A stretch of DNA of 64,000 nucleotides from Sphingobacteriaceae bacterium (GTDB lineage: Bacteria > Bacteroidota > Bacteroidia > Sphingobacteriales > Sphingobacteriaceae), in NCBI GenBank assembly GCA_017745075.1, contig JAGIAD010000008.1, positions 62,001 through 126,000 of the forward strand, written 5' to 3'. Both the position numbers and the translations under genes were made by a program. Positions 33,968 to 44,740 of this stretch are shown in pieces. Below the pieces are notes generated by a model that had not been told where the DNA came from, made no database searches, and saw only the letters and a program-made list of their open reading frames with translations. Position 1 is the stretch's first letter. Every line of letters begins with the position of its first letter.

Positions 33968-36900
33968 ATGAGATTTATCAAAGCACTTTGTTTTATTGTA
34001 CAATTTTGGCTCTCCTTTAATAGTGTTAAAGCACAGGTAATAGATCAGACTTCTATTCCCGAACATTATGTGCTCAAAACATATGGCATTAACGATGGCC
34101 TTCCGTCAAAAAATACAACGGTTGCTTTAAAAGATAAAAGAGGTTTTGTATGGATAGGTACAGAAAACGGGCTTTGTAAGTTTGATGGTTATTCTTTTAA
34201 GGTTTATGTGAATATTGCCGGCGACAGTACTTCTTTAGCCAATAATTACATCAACGCTATGGTAGAAGATAGCGATGGGACCTTTTGGGTGGGTACAATG
34301 AATGGTTTAAACAGGTTCGATCCCGTTACAGAAAAATTTGAACGTTTTTACCATAAAGAAAACGACAGGACTTCGCTAAGCAATAACAAAGTATGGTCTA
34401 TACTGATCGATAAAACGAATAAACTGTGGATCGGTACCGATGATGGATTTAACCTTTTTAACAAAAAAACAAAAACTTTTAAGGTTTATCAGCCCGATGC
34501 AAAAAATCAGTATGCCATTAAAGGAAAATCGGTTAATGCCATCGCAGAGGATGCATCAGGCAATTTATGGCTGGGCAACTGGAGCAAGGGACTGAACAAA
34601 TTCGATCAGAAAACGCAGCGGTTTACCAATTATATGCAAAAGGAAATCGCAAACCAAAAAAATCCGAACGACATCTGGACCCTCTGTATTGACAATAACG
34701 GCATGATATGGATCGGATGCTACTGGAAAGGAGATCTGTTCCGGTTTGATCCGAAAAGTGAAATGTTTAGTACCTATGCAAGTGGAAAAACCGGTAATGG
34801 TGCCGTATTTAATGTTTTAAGTGTGGGAACCGAAAAACTGCTTGTAGGTGGTAGTGCGGGAATATTCTGGGTAAATACAAAGCTAAATAAATGGAAGAAA
34901 ATAGATGAACTCGAATTTTTTGCAAATGGAGGCATATACCGTGATAAAACCGGAATGATATGGCTCTGTGGTAAAAATGGCCTCAGTAAAATTGATTTTA
35001 ACCAGTATAAATTCAATTTTATTTCACTTCCCCTGGGACAGGCAGAGATCAAATCGATGATTAGTTATGGGAGCAATTTTTGGCTAGGAACCAACAAGGG
35101 CCTTTATAAATACAATACAGATAACGGGTCTATTACCAAGCTTTTGCATACCAATAATTCAAACAGCTTATCCAGTAACGATATTATTAACCTATCTGCT
35201 GATTTAAAAGGCCGGCTATGGGTAATGAGCGAGAATGGATTTGATCTCTATAACCAAAACGAAAATAAGTTTGTACACCACCATCACCGCTCTGCATTGG
35301 GTAGTTTTTTTAATGAAGATGTATTCAGAGATCTGATAGAAGTAAACGATGGTGAATATTATCTGGCTACCGATGCAGGTTTAAAAATCTATAACGATAA
35401 AACCAAAACCTATACGCATTACTATAATGATCCTAAAAATTTGGGTTCACTGAGCAATAACCATCTGTACTGCCTTTTAAAAGATGCCCAGGGAAATATC
35501 TGGATAGGAACCTACGGAAGCGGGCTCAGCCGTTTTAATCCTAAAACCAGAAAGTTTAGCAACTACATGATCAATAATTCAAGAAAGGGCGGTATCAGCA
35601 ATAACATTGTAAATAGTCTTTACCTTGATTCGCATCAAAATGTTTGGATCTGCACCCGCGATGGATTAAATAAATATGTAGCTAAAACCAATACCTTCGA
35701 AATATATTCAAAACAGAACGGCTTTGCGAGTAATGTCTTTACCGATATGGTAGAAGATAACAGCGGAAAGCTATGGATAATTACCGAACAGGGTATTTCA
35801 CTCTTTGATCCTGTAGCCAAAACCGTTCGCAATTACGATGAAAAGGACGGTGTTTATGCCAATGCCGCGATCTGTAAAAATGAAAAAGGAGAAATTTACC
35901 TGGCAGGCAACAAGGGCATCGTTTATTTTAACCCGGAACAACTTAAATACAATAAAGAAGCTCCTGCAGTTTACTTTTCCGATTTTTCGGTTTTTAATAA
36001 ACTGATCCTTCCCGGCAAAGATTCTCCTCTAAAATTGCCTATTTATATGACAAAAAGGATCACCTTACCTTACGATCAGAGTGTGCTTTCTTTTGGTTTT
36101 GTGGCCCTGAATTATACCCTTTCTGAAAAAAACCAATATGCCTACTTTCTTGAAGGTTTTGATAAAAAATGGAATTATAGCGGTAGTGAACATAAGGTGA
36201 CCTACACCAACTTAAACCCCGGCAAATACACCTTAAAAATACGGGCCTCCAACAACGATGGTGTTTGGAATATGAACGGAAATTCGCTGCAGATCATCAT
36301 TACACCACCCTGGTACCGTACCTGGTGGGCTTTTTGTATTTATGGCTTGGCTTTCTTTGGCGTTGTATATGCCTATCTTAAATACCGTGAGCACCAGTCT
36401 AACCTAAAATTTCAGATTAAACTGGCCCATGTTGAGAGCGAAAAAGAAAAGGAACTTAGCGAGAAGAAACTATCGTTTTTTACCAATGTATCGCATGAGT
36501 TCCGTACACCGCTTACCCTAATTATCAACCCGGTTAAAGAGCTCCTGTATAAGAATGATAACAATGTTGATACGACTGATTTAAATATCGTGTACCGGAA
36601 TGCCAAGCGACTTTTAAGTTTGGTAGACCAGCTGTTGCTGTTCAGAAAGGCAGATACCTACGGAGAAAAGTTAAAAGTGGCACCGATAAACCTGGTGAGT
36701 TTGTGCAAAGAGGTATTCCTTTGCTTTATACACCAGGCCCGGTCAAAAAACATAATGCTTGAATTTAGCTGTACCGATGAGGTGATTGCTTTTTATGCCG
36801 ATCGGGAAAAAATTGAGATTGTGTTTTTTAATCTGCTTTCTAATGCGATAAAATTTACTCCTGAAGGTGGCAGGGTTAGGATGCTCATAGATAACAGCAG

Positions 36901-38089
36901 GGAGAATGTAACCATTAGTGTTGAAGATTCAGGCTGCGGGATCACAGATGCGGCAGGAGAAAAACTGTTCGAAAAATTTTACCAGGATCCTGGTAACAAA
37001 TCGCCTAAAGGTGGCTTTGGGATTGGTTTATACCTTGCCAAAAGCTTTATTGAAATGCACGGAGGTACCATAAATTACACCAGCATAGAAAATAAGGGGA
37101 CCACTTTTAATGTTGCTTTGCTAAGAGGGGTATCTCATTTTAAAGATGCTATCATATTACAGGAAGAATTGGTTGATACCGATTCCTCATTATTTAAAGA
37201 ACTGATAGAAGATGAAATAAGCGCTAATAAAATTGTGGAGGCTGCAGAAGGGCAAATGGTAGATAGCCAGTTAGCCACTGAATTAAAAAGCCTGCTCATT
37301 ATTGATGATAATACTGAAATAAGAGAATACCTTAAACAGGTTTTTAGACTGGATTATCACATTTATGAAGCCAGTAACGGAGAAAAAGGCTATGAAATGG
37401 CAAAAGAGTTACTGCCCGATATTGTGATTTGCGATGTTATGATGGATGGCATAACAGGTATAGAACTGTGCAGTAAAATAAAAGAAGATTTGTCTATTTC
37501 TCACATCCCGATTATTTTGCTTACTGCCATTTCTGCACCAGAGGTTAAGCTTAAGGGAATAGAAGGTGGTGCCGACGATTACATCAGTAAACCTTTTGAT
37601 AAGGATTTTTTAAAGGCAAGGGTAGCCAGTATACTCAAGAGCAAAAATGCCCTGCAAAAGTATTTTTATAATGAAATTACACTTAACTCGAACAACACCA
37701 AAATCTCTGCAGAATACAAGGAGTTTTTAGATAACTGTATCCGCATTGTAGAAGAACACCTTACCGATCCTGATTTTAATATCGATACCCTGTCAGCCGC
37801 CCTGGGCATGTCGAGGTCTAATTTATACCGTAAAATAAAATCCATTTCAGGTCAGTCTGCCAATGGCTTTATCCGTTTCATCAGGTTAAGGAAAGCTGCC
37901 GAAATTTTTATCAATACAGATAAAACCATCCAGGAAACTTCTTACATGGTGGCCATTACTGATCCCAAATATTTCAGGGAGCAGTTTTATAAGCTGTTTA
38001 ACATGAATCCATCACAGTATATTAAAAAATTCAGGAAGCCATTCTCTAACAATATCCAATTAAATTCGACCGTCAAAAAAGCTAAATAA
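33968..38089 (+). CDS. Hybrid two-component system sensor/regulator (HTCS) of the PUL
   Basis: 1373 residues. Signal peptide, then about 14 two-component propeller blades (repeated WIGT--GL-RFD/FN patterns, about 40-660), a Y_Y_Y domain (about 700-770), one membrane segment (about 780-802, WWAFCIYGLAFFGVVYAYL), HisKA with His843 in NVSHEFRTP, HATPase (N-box NLLSNAIKF, GGFGIGLYLAK), a receiver with Asp1156 in VICDVMMDG, and a C-terminal AraC helix-turn-helix. One chain therefore senses a periplasmic sugar and activates transcription. It lies directly upstream of susC/susD, the usual arrangement for controlling the PUL. Confidence 0.95.
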   Translation: MRFIKALCFIVQFWLSFNSVKAQVIDQTSIPEHYVLKTYGINDGLPSKNTTVALKDKRGFVWIGTENGLCKFDGYSFKVYVNIAGDSTSLANNYINAMVEDSDGTFWVGTMNGLNRFDPVTEKFERFYHKENDRTSLSNNKVWSILIDKTNKLWIGTDDGFNLFNKKTKTFKVYQPDAKNQYAIKGKSVNAIAEDASGNLWLGNWSKGLNKFDQKTQRFTNYMQKEIANQKNPNDIWTLCIDNNGMIWIGCYWKGDLFRFDPKSEMFSTYASGKTGNGAVFNVLSVGTEKLLVGGSAGIFWVNTKLNKWKKIDELEFFANGGIYRDKTGMIWLCGKNGLSKIDFNQYKFNFISLPLGQAEIKSMISYGSNFWLGTNKGLYKYNTDNGSITKLLHTNNSNSLSSNDIINLSADLKGRLWVMSENGFDLYNQNENKFVHHHHRSALGSFFNEDVFRDLIEVNDGEYYLATDAGLKIYNDKTKTYTHYYNDPKNLGSLSNNHLYCLLKDAQGNIWIGTYGSGLSRFNPKTRKFSNYMINNSRKGGISNNIVNSLYLDSHQNVWICTRDGLNKYVAKTNTFEIYSKQNGFASNVFTDMVEDNSGKLWIITEQGISLFDPVAKTVRNYDEKDGVYANAAICKNEKGEIYLAGNKGIVYFNPEQLKYNKEAPAVYFSDFSVFNKLILPGKDSPLKLPIYMTKRITLPYDQSVLSFGFVALNYTLSEKNQYAYFLEGFDKKWNYSGSEHKVTYTNLNPGKYTLKIRASNNDGVWNMNGNSLQIIITPPWYRTWWAFCIYGLAFFGVVYAYLKYREHQSNLKFQIKLAHVESEKEKELSEKKLSFFTNVSHEFRTPLTLIINPVKELLYKNDNNVDTTDLNIVYRNAKRLLSLVDQLLLFRKADTYGEKLKVAPINLVSLCKEVFLCFIHQARSKNIMLEFSCTDEVIAFYADREKIEIVFFNLLSNAIKFTPEGGRVRMLIDNSRENVTISVEDSGCGITDAAGEKLFEKFYQDPGNKSPKGGFGIGLYLAKSFIEMHGGTINYTSIENKGTTFNVALLRGVSHFKDAIILQEELVDTDSSLFKELIEDEISANKIVEAAEGQMVDSQLATELKSLLIIDDNTEIREYLKQVFRLDYHIYEASNGEKGYEMAKELLPDIVICDVMMDGITGIELCSKIKEDLSISHIPIILLTAISAPEVKLKGIEGGADDYISKPFDKDFLKARVASILKSKNALQKYFYNEITLNSNNTKISAEYKEFLDNCIRIVEEHLTDPDFNIDTLSAALGMSRSNLYRKIKSISGQSANGFIRFIRLRKAAEIFINTDKTIQETSYMVAITDPKYFREQFYKLFNMNPSQYIKKFRKPFSNNIQLNSTVKKAK

Positions 38090-38121
38090 AAACAGCGCTG
38101 ATGTGCTCTTTTTTCTTCAAT

Positions 38122-38147
38122 ATGCCTTAAAACCTCTTTTAAGGCAT
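38122..38147 (+). terminator. Perfect hairpin after the HTCS gene, possible terminator
   Basis: ATGCCTTAAAA (38122-38132), loop CCTC, TTTTAAGGCAT (38137-38147): 11 perfect pairs, 32 bases after the stop. It is followed by AATTAGG and not by a T-run, so termination may be weak. Confidence 0.5.
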
Positions 38148-38154
38148 AATTAGG

Positions 38155-38200
38155 TTTGTTTACCCCTCTAATTTGGATTGTTTGTACCCCTTTAATATTG
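38155..38200 (+). promoter_or_regulatory. Direct repeats upstream of susC, candidate HTCS binding site
   Basis: TTTGTTTACCCCTCTAATTTG (38155-38175, given here as its repeat unit TTTGT-ACCCCT-TAAT) is followed by TTTGTACCCCTTTAATATTG (38181-38200). The ACCCCT(C/T)TAAT cores start 24 bases apart, on one face of the helix after about two turns. A partial match, GTTTGTTACCTTTAT, lies at 29814-29828 before the GH31 gene. An inverted repeat ATAACAA-ACTA-TTGTTAT (38255-38272) lies between these repeats and the start of susC. Function is inferred from symmetry and position. Confidence 0.5.
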
Positions 38201-38321
38201 TTTGTTGGAGCTAATTTAGACCTCCATTAAGCAGTTCTATAACTATAAAATCTAATAACAAACTATTGTTATCTAAGTATAGACCTGATCTGCTAACCAA
38301 ATATTAAACGTGCAAACCAAA

Positions 38322-41300
38322 ATGAGAGAAAAAAATCTGAAGGAATTTTCACCTTTAAAATTCTTTAAAATTAAAGCATTGGCTTTTTTATTTATCCTAT
38401 CCATTAGTGTACCCGTAACCGCTTCTTCATTTTCCGCATTGGCAGGAAAAGTGAAACTGGCGCGCGAGATTGTAGTAACAGGTACAGTAACAGACGAAAA
38501 CGGAGCTACATTTCCGGGGGTATCGGTTAAAATTAAGGGAACCGAAAAAGCAGTTCAAACCGATGCAAAAGGTAAATTTAGTATCAGTGTGGCATCCGCA
38601 ACAGACGTACTTGTTTTTTCTTCTATAGGCTACACTAGCCAGGAGCAAACGGTTGGCAATAGAACAACCATCAACGTTAAGCTCGGTTCCGATACCAAAA
38701 CACTTAACGAACTGGTAGTGGTTGGTTACGGAACGCAGAAAAAAGCAACCCTCACCGGGTCGATATCGCAGGTAAAAGGGGCCGACCTGGTAAAGAGCCC
38801 GCAACCGAACTTATCCAATTCATTGGCTGGCCGGTTTTCAGGCGTAGTCATTAACAATAGGAGTGGCGAGCCTGGTTATGATGGTTCGAACATTACCATC
38901 AGGGGTTTGGCTACTACCGGGAGCAATAATGTATTAATTGTTGTGGATGGAATTCCGGGCCAGATTGGTGGGTTGGAACGTTTAGATCCCAACGATATTG
39001 AAAGTGTTTCGGTATTAAAAGATGCCTCTGCAGCGATTTACGGTAACAGGGCGGCCAATGGGGTAATTTTGGTGACTACTAAAAAAGGGAAAACCGGTAA
39101 ACCAACCATCAATTATAGTTTTAACCAGGGTTTTAGTTCGCCAACAAGATTACCAAAAATGGCCGATGCTGCAACTTATGCGCAGATTATGAACGAAATT
39201 AGTTTCGATTCTAATCCTTCAGGCGGACTTAATCAGTCTTATACTGCAGATCAGATCGAAAAATTCCGTAATGGCTCCGATCCGTTGTTATACCCTAATA
39301 CTGATTGGATCGATCAAACTTTAGAAAAAACAGCTTTGCAAAGCCAGCACAGTCTTTCTGTTAATGGCGGCGGACAAGACGTAAAGTATTATGTATCGCT
39401 AGGAACGGTTTCCCAGGATGGCTTGTATAAAAATGGTGCAACCAAATACAACCAGTACAATTTCCGTTCAAATGTAGATGCGAATGTTTCTAAATATCTT
39501 AAATTAGGTTTATCGGTATCGGGCAGACAAGAAAACCGCGTGTTTCCTCAGGTAGGGGCTGGTGATATTTTCAGGTCTATTTACAGGGCAAAACCAATTG
39601 TAGCTGCTTATTATCCAAATGGTTTACCAACAACCGGTATAGAAAATGCAAACCCTGCAGTGCAGGTTACCGATATCGGTGGAACCAGTAAATCGCCAAC
39701 ACAGGTTTTAAATGGTATTCTGAGGGCTACTTTTATTATTCCAGGTGTAGAAGGCCTTTCTGTTGATGGTTTCTTTTCGGCTGATAAATCCAATGTGTTT
39801 ACCAAAAGCTTCAACAAACCCTATCTGTTATACCAATACGATCCTACCTCTAAAACCTATAACAGTGTAATTACCGGTGGCAATAACCAAAAAGCTACCC
39901 TGACCGAAAGCCATAAAAATGAGTCGTTGCTTACTTCAAATATCAAATTGAATTATGCAAGGCGCTTTAACCTGCATGATATTAATGCATTTGTGGGGTA
40001 TGAGCAAAGCGAAAATCACCTGGAATATTTCGATGCACAACGTTTTAACTTTTTGTCTACTTCGCTGCCTGAACTTTCACAAGGGGGCACTGCCGCTACT
40101 GATTTTCTAAACTCGGGTTACAGCTCAAACTACAACCGTCGGAGCGTTATTAGCCGTTTAGCTTATAGTTATGACGATAAGTATCTTTTTGAAGGTCAGC
40201 TGCGTGTTGATGGATCTTCCATTTTTCCTCAGGGCAAACAGTATGGTGTTTTTCCATCTGCTTCTGCGGGTTGGGTAATTTCAAAAGAGAAATGGTTTAA
40301 CGAAAACGTTAAATTTATCGATAATTTAAAGATCCGTGCATCTTATGGTTCTTTGGGTAATGATAATGTAAATGGATTCCAGTATTTTGATAATTATGTG
40401 CTTGTAGGTAACGGGTTTGTAGCCAGAGATGCCAGCAATGCGCTAACCATACAACCTGGTGTAAACCTGGTTAAACTGGCAAATCCAAATATTACCTGGG
40501 AAGTGGCTAGAAAGCTTGATATCGGGATTAATGCCACTCTGTTTAAAAACTTTAGCATTGAAGCCATCTATTTCCAGCAAAAAAGGTCTGATATCTTGAC
40601 CACCCGTAATGCATCATTGCCCGGTTCTTCAGGTATCGTAAATCCATATGGATCTGATCCGCTGGTACCTTCTGAAAATATCGGTAAGGTGAATAACGCC
40701 GGTTTCGAAGCTACTATAGGGTATAACCACAGTGGCGAAAACTTTAAATGGAATGCATCGGGTAACTTCACTTACGCTAAAAGTAAAGTGATTTTCATTG
40801 ACGAGGCCGTTGGAACATTAGATTATCAGCGCAAAACAGGCAGACCATTAAATGTTGACCTGCTTTACAATGCCATCGGCATATTTAGAACACAACAGGA
40901 ATTAGACGCTTATCCACATGTTAGTGGCGCTAAAGTTGGCGATCTTAAATATCTTGATTACAATAATGATGGCAAAATAACAGCTGATGACCAAACCAGA
41001 ACGCCATATAGCAACATCCCTCAAATTACTTATGGATTTACACTTGGTGCTTCTTATAAAAACTTTGATATATCAATGGTATTAGCCGGACAAGCCCAGG
41101 TAAGCCAGTATGTTTTGCCAGAGTCGGGTAGTGTAGGTAACTTTTATAGCAGCTGGGCCGATAACAGGTTTAGTGCTTCAAATCCGAACGGAACTTATCC
41201 GAGGGTAACTGACAGGGCTTCCAATGCCATTAGCGGTGGGCAGTTTCCTAATACGTTCTGGTTAAATGATGCCTCGTTCTTAAGGCTAAAAAATGTAGAA

Positions 41301-41489
41301 CTTGCCTATAACATTAAGGCGAGCTTCTTGGACCGTATCAATGTATCGGGATTAAGGATTTATGCCAGTGCCTTTAACTTGTTTACGATTTCTAAAGTAA
41401 AGGATTACGATCCGGAAGGAACCAGCGGTAGCGGACAGTTTTATCCGCAACAACGCATTATTAACTTGGGCGCCAATATTAAATTTTAA
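38322..41489 (+). CDS. SusC/RagA family TonB-linked outer membrane transporter
   Basis: ATG 38322 gives 1055 residues; a GTG at 38310 in the same frame is less likely. Signal peptide, then a carboxypeptidase-regulatory-like domain (VTGTVTDENGATFPGVSVKIKG), the SusC hinge NELVVVGYGTQKKATLTGS, a plug domain with GLATTGSNNVLIVVDGIPG and DPNDIESVSVLKDASAAIYG, and a barrel ending in NLGANIKF. It imports oligosaccharides across the outer membrane using TonB energy, with the SusD lipoprotein as lid. The susD gene starts 5 bases after the stop. Confidence 0.96.
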   Translation: MREKNLKEFSPLKFFKIKALAFLFILSISVPVTASSFSALAGKVKLAREIVVTGTVTDENGATFPGVSVKIKGTEKAVQTDAKGKFSISVASATDVLVFSSIGYTSQEQTVGNRTTINVKLGSDTKTLNELVVVGYGTQKKATLTGSISQVKGADLVKSPQPNLSNSLAGRFSGVVINNRSGEPGYDGSNITIRGLATTGSNNVLIVVDGIPGQIGGLERLDPNDIESVSVLKDASAAIYGNRAANGVILVTTKKGKTGKPTINYSFNQGFSSPTRLPKMADAATYAQIMNEISFDSNPSGGLNQSYTADQIEKFRNGSDPLLYPNTDWIDQTLEKTALQSQHSLSVNGGGQDVKYYVSLGTVSQDGLYKNGATKYNQYNFRSNVDANVSKYLKLGLSVSGRQENRVFPQVGAGDIFRSIYRAKPIVAAYYPNGLPTTGIENANPAVQVTDIGGTSKSPTQVLNGILRATFIIPGVEGLSVDGFFSADKSNVFTKSFNKPYLLYQYDPTSKTYNSVITGGNNQKATLTESHKNESLLTSNIKLNYARRFNLHDINAFVGYEQSENHLEYFDAQRFNFLSTSLPELSQGGTAATDFLNSGYSSNYNRRSVISRLAYSYDDKYLFEGQLRVDGSSIFPQGKQYGVFPSASAGWVISKEKWFNENVKFIDNLKIRASYGSLGNDNVNGFQYFDNYVLVGNGFVARDASNALTIQPGVNLVKLANPNITWEVARKLDIGINATLFKNFSIEAIYFQQKRSDILTTRNASLPGSSGIVNPYGSDPLVPSENIGKVNNAGFEATIGYNHSGENFKWNASGNFTYAKSKVIFIDEAVGTLDYQRKTGRPLNVDLLYNAIGIFRTQQELDAYPHVSGAKVGDLKYLDYNNDGKITADDQTRTPYSNIPQITYGFTLGASYKNFDISMVLAGQAQVSQYVLPESGSVGNFYSSWADNRFSASNPNGTYPRVTDRASNAISGGQFPNTFWLNDASFLRLKNVELAYNIKASFLDRINVSGLRIYASAFNLFTISKVKDYDPEGTSGSGQFYPQQRIINLGANIKF

Positions 41490-41494
41490 TCATC

Positions 41495-43195
41495 ATGAAA
41501 AACAAATCACTATATATAACACTTTTAGGCTTATCCCTCGTTTCAGGAGTTATGGTGGGCTGTAAAAAAGATTTTTTAAATGTAGAACCAACAGACCGGA
41601 TTTCTACAACTGCCATCGAAACGGATACAGCCGTTCTTGAAGCCTATGTAACCAACCGTTATATTGGAACCAGATTGCAGGATAAAGAAGCAGATGGATC
41701 TGCTCCGGGTTTTGGCAGAGGTTTTGAATATAGCATGTGGAGCTCTTTTACCGATGAATCTATTTACAATAATGACGATGCTACCTGGTTGATCCAAAGA
41801 GGACAACTGGCGCCTGAAAATTTAGGAAGTGCGGGCGTATATTGGGGTAGGAGCTACAAAAGCATCAGAGAATGTAATTATGCTTTGAGCGTGCTTGGCA
41901 AAATAAGTATGAGTGCAACACATAAAAAACAATTGGTTGCAGAGCTTAAATTTATCAGGGCTTTTCGTTATCAGGATCTGATCCGGAATTATGGAGGAGT
42001 AGTTTTAATGGGCGATAAGGTAACCAACCTAACCGATAACCTGCAGGATCCGGCATTGTTTCAACGTGCATCAATTAAGGAATCTATAGATTATGTAGTT
42101 GCACAGCTGGATCAGGCTGCGGCAGATTTACCTTTGGATAATAGTGGCAGCTGGTTTGCAGGTAGGGCTACCAAAGGGGCAGCATTAGCACTTAAATCTC
42201 GCTTGCTCCTGTATGCGGCAAGCCCATTGTATAATGCAGGTACCTGGCAGGCTGCCGTTACGGCAGCTCAGGCAGTTATTTCTTTAAATAAATATGGAAT
42301 TTATACCGGAGGATACGCAAATCTGTTTTTAACCGATCAAAGCAATGAAGTTATTTTTGCAAGATTGTTTACTAAAAATGCCAACCATACCCATTTAGAA
42401 ATTGCCAATGGACCTAACGGTTATGGCGGTTGGGGTGGAAATTTGCCGATGCAGAACCTGGTAGATGATTACGAAATGGCCAACGGAAAACCGATTACCG
42501 ATCCTACTTCTGGTTACGACAGTAATGAACCTTATAAAGGCCGTGATCCGCGTTTCGCAGCAACCATTTTATACAATGGAGCAGCATACCGCGAGCGTAA
42601 CGTAGAAACCTTTATTCCTGGAGGAAAAGACAGTAAAGATGGAATTGATAACTGGAATACCACCAAAACAGGGTATTACCTTAAAAAATTCATGAATGAT
42701 GCTTATCCATTGCAAAACCCTTGGGGCAATGCAGGTTTTCAGCCATGGATCTATTTCAGATATGCAGAAATTTTGCTTAACTATGCCGAAGCTGCTAACG
42801 AAGCTTACGGACCTGATGTGGTTCCTGCCGGATCAACAATGTCGGCAAGACAGGCAGTTAATATGGTAAGGGCCAGACCTGGTGTTAATATGCCTGAATT
42901 GGCTGTCGGACTTACACAAGCGCAAATGCGCGATGCAGTCCGCTATGAGCGTAGGGTAGAGCTTGCTTTCGAAGAACATCGCTTTTATGATGTAAGAAGA
43001 TGGAAAATTGCAGATGTAACCGAAAATAAGCCTGCAGGCGGAATAATTATAACTAAAACAAGTACAGGTTTTACTTACGCGCCTAAAGTTGCTTTAGATG
43101 GACGTAAGTTCGAAACCAAACACTATTGGTTACCTATACCAAGGGCCGAAATTTTAGCATCAGGTGGTAAATTACAGCAAAACCCTGGTTATTAA
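41495..43195 (+). CDS. RagB/SusD family surface glycan-binding lipoprotein
   Basis: 566 residues. Lipoprotein signal with GVMVGCKKDFLNV, the Cys being the lipid anchor. SusD tetratricopeptide-like fold signs: IRECNYAL, LVAELKFIRAFRYQDLIRNYGGVVLM, FRYAEILLNYAEAANEA and RYERRVELAFEEHRFYDVRRW; it ends in LQQNPGY. It pairs with the SusC protein encoded immediately upstream. Several Trp-rich loops could bind sugar. Confidence 0.96.
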   Translation: MKNKSLYITLLGLSLVSGVMVGCKKDFLNVEPTDRISTTAIETDTAVLEAYVTNRYIGTRLQDKEADGSAPGFGRGFEYSMWSSFTDESIYNNDDATWLIQRGQLAPENLGSAGVYWGRSYKSIRECNYALSVLGKISMSATHKKQLVAELKFIRAFRYQDLIRNYGGVVLMGDKVTNLTDNLQDPALFQRASIKESIDYVVAQLDQAAADLPLDNSGSWFAGRATKGAALALKSRLLLYAASPLYNAGTWQAAVTAAQAVISLNKYGIYTGGYANLFLTDQSNEVIFARLFTKNANHTHLEIANGPNGYGGWGGNLPMQNLVDDYEMANGKPITDPTSGYDSNEPYKGRDPRFAATILYNGAAYRERNVETFIPGGKDSKDGIDNWNTTKTGYYLKKFMNDAYPLQNPWGNAGFQPWIYFRYAEILLNYAEAANEAYGPDVVPAGSTMSARQAVNMVRARPGVNMPELAVGLTQAQMRDAVRYERRVELAFEEHRFYDVRRWKIADVTENKPAGGIIITKTSTGFTYAPKVALDGRKFETKHYWLPIPRAEILASGGKLQQNPGY

Positions 43196-43216
43196 TAAAT
43201 AGAATTTAAGCATTGC

Positions 43217-44740
43217 ATGATAAAGTCATATCCACAACTTAATTATTTTTTTACCTGCCTGGCCATGTTTTTCTGTGGCGGAACGGCTCTTGCGCAAGAA
43301 ACCGTTTTAATAGAAATCGATCCGGCCGTCAAATTTCAAACCATAGAAGGCTTTGGTGCTTCTGATGCATGGACTTGTCAATTTGCCGGATTATGGCCAG
43401 CAGCAAAAAAAGATAAGATGGCCGATTTGCTTTTTAGTACCCAAACCACAAAAACAGGCCAACCCCTGGGTATTGGGCTTAACATGTGGCGTTTCAGTAT
43501 TGGCGGTGGCAGTGCCGCCCAAGGTAAGGCAAGCGATATTGGCGACGAATGGCGTCGTCAATACGCTTTTCTGCAACCAGACCACAGTTATGACTGGAAT
43601 GCAATGCCAGGGCAGGTATGGTTTTTAAAGGCAGCAAAAACCAGAGGGGTGAAACAGTTTATCGGCTTTGTAAACAGTCCGCATGTACTGTTTACCAAAA
43701 ATGGGAAAGCCTATTCTACCGATGGTAACTGCAACCTGAATTTCGATAAACTGCCACAATTTGCCGACTACCTTGTTACTACCATAAAAGGAATAAAAAA
43801 AACAACCGGAATAGAACTAAATTACCTCAGTCCTGCAAATGAGCCACAGTGGAAATGGAATGAACACAACCAGGAAGGCTGTCCGTATAACAATACCGAA
43901 CTTGCTCAACTTTACAGAGGTGTTAATGAAGCATTTGTTAAAAACCAGGTTAAAACCAAAATACAGATAGGAGAGGCCGGTCAGCTCGATTATTTATATG
44001 ATAATGGAAACAATGTAAAGGGAAACCAGGTATATCAGTTCTTTAATGCTTCGTCGCCAAATTATGTAGGCAACCTTTCTAATATAGATCAATCTATTTC
44101 AGCCCATAGCTATTTTACAACAAGTCCGGAACAAAAATTTATAAATACCCGGATAAAAACAGCAGCAGCAGTGGGCCAGATACAAGGCTTAAGGTATTGG
44201 ATGTCTGAGTATTGTGTGCTTGGTGATGAGGTACTTAAAGGCGAAAAGCGTGATTTGGGTATGGTAACTGCCCTTTTTATAGCAAAATTAATCCACCACG
44301 ATCTCGTTTTATCAAATGCTACCTCGTGGCAGTGGTGGCTGGCCGTATCGGCTGGCGATTATAAAGATGGCTTAGTTTATATCGACAAAAATAAAACAGA
44401 CGGGCAGGTTTACGATAGTAAACTGTTGTGGGCATTGGGTAATTATAGCCGTTTTGTTAGCCCGGGCAGTAAGCGCATTCAGGTTACAACACTTGAAGAA
44501 AATGTTCCCGAGATTAATGTATCATCCTATCTGCTAAATAATAAAAAGCTCGTAACAGTGGTTGTTAACCCTAAAGAAAACGATATTGACCTGGAGATTA
44601 ATGTAAAGGGAAATAAACAAAATTTTGTGCAAACCTATGTTACTTCTGACGAATACAACTTATCGCCCTATAAACAATATCAGGATACCAAGCATGTTCG
44701 TATTCCTGCTAAATCTGTTACCACTGTACTCAGTAATTAA
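43217..44740 (+). CDS. Exported GH30 family glycoside hydrolase
   Basis: 507 residues with a signal peptide (GTALAQ). Opens with FQTIEGFGASDAWTCQF, typical of GH30. Acid/base Glu209 in SPANEPQWKW and nucleophile Glu331 in YWMSEYCVL. A C-terminal beta domain follows. GH30 includes beta-1,6-galactanases, beta-glucosidases, xylanases and others; the galactanase subgroup would fit the galactosidase-type neighbours, but the subfamily cannot be settled by eye. Starts 21 bases after susD, so it is in the same operon. Confidence 0.9.
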   Translation: MIKSYPQLNYFFTCLAMFFCGGTALAQETVLIEIDPAVKFQTIEGFGASDAWTCQFAGLWPAAKKDKMADLLFSTQTTKTGQPLGIGLNMWRFSIGGGSAAQGKASDIGDEWRRQYAFLQPDHSYDWNAMPGQVWFLKAAKTRGVKQFIGFVNSPHVLFTKNGKAYSTDGNCNLNFDKLPQFADYLVTTIKGIKKTTGIELNYLSPANEPQWKWNEHNQEGCPYNNTELAQLYRGVNEAFVKNQVKTKIQIGEAGQLDYLYDNGNNVKGNQVYQFFNASSPNYVGNLSNIDQSISAHSYFTTSPEQKFINTRIKTAAAVGQIQGLRYWMSEYCVLGDEVLKGEKRDLGMVTALFIAKLIHHDLVLSNATSWQWWLAVSAGDYKDGLVYIDKNKTDGQVYDSKLLWALGNYSRFVSPGSKRIQVTTLEENVPEINVSSYLLNNKKLVTVVVNPKENDIDLEINVKGNKQNFVQTYVTSDEYNLSPYKQYQDTKHVRIPAKSVTTVLSN

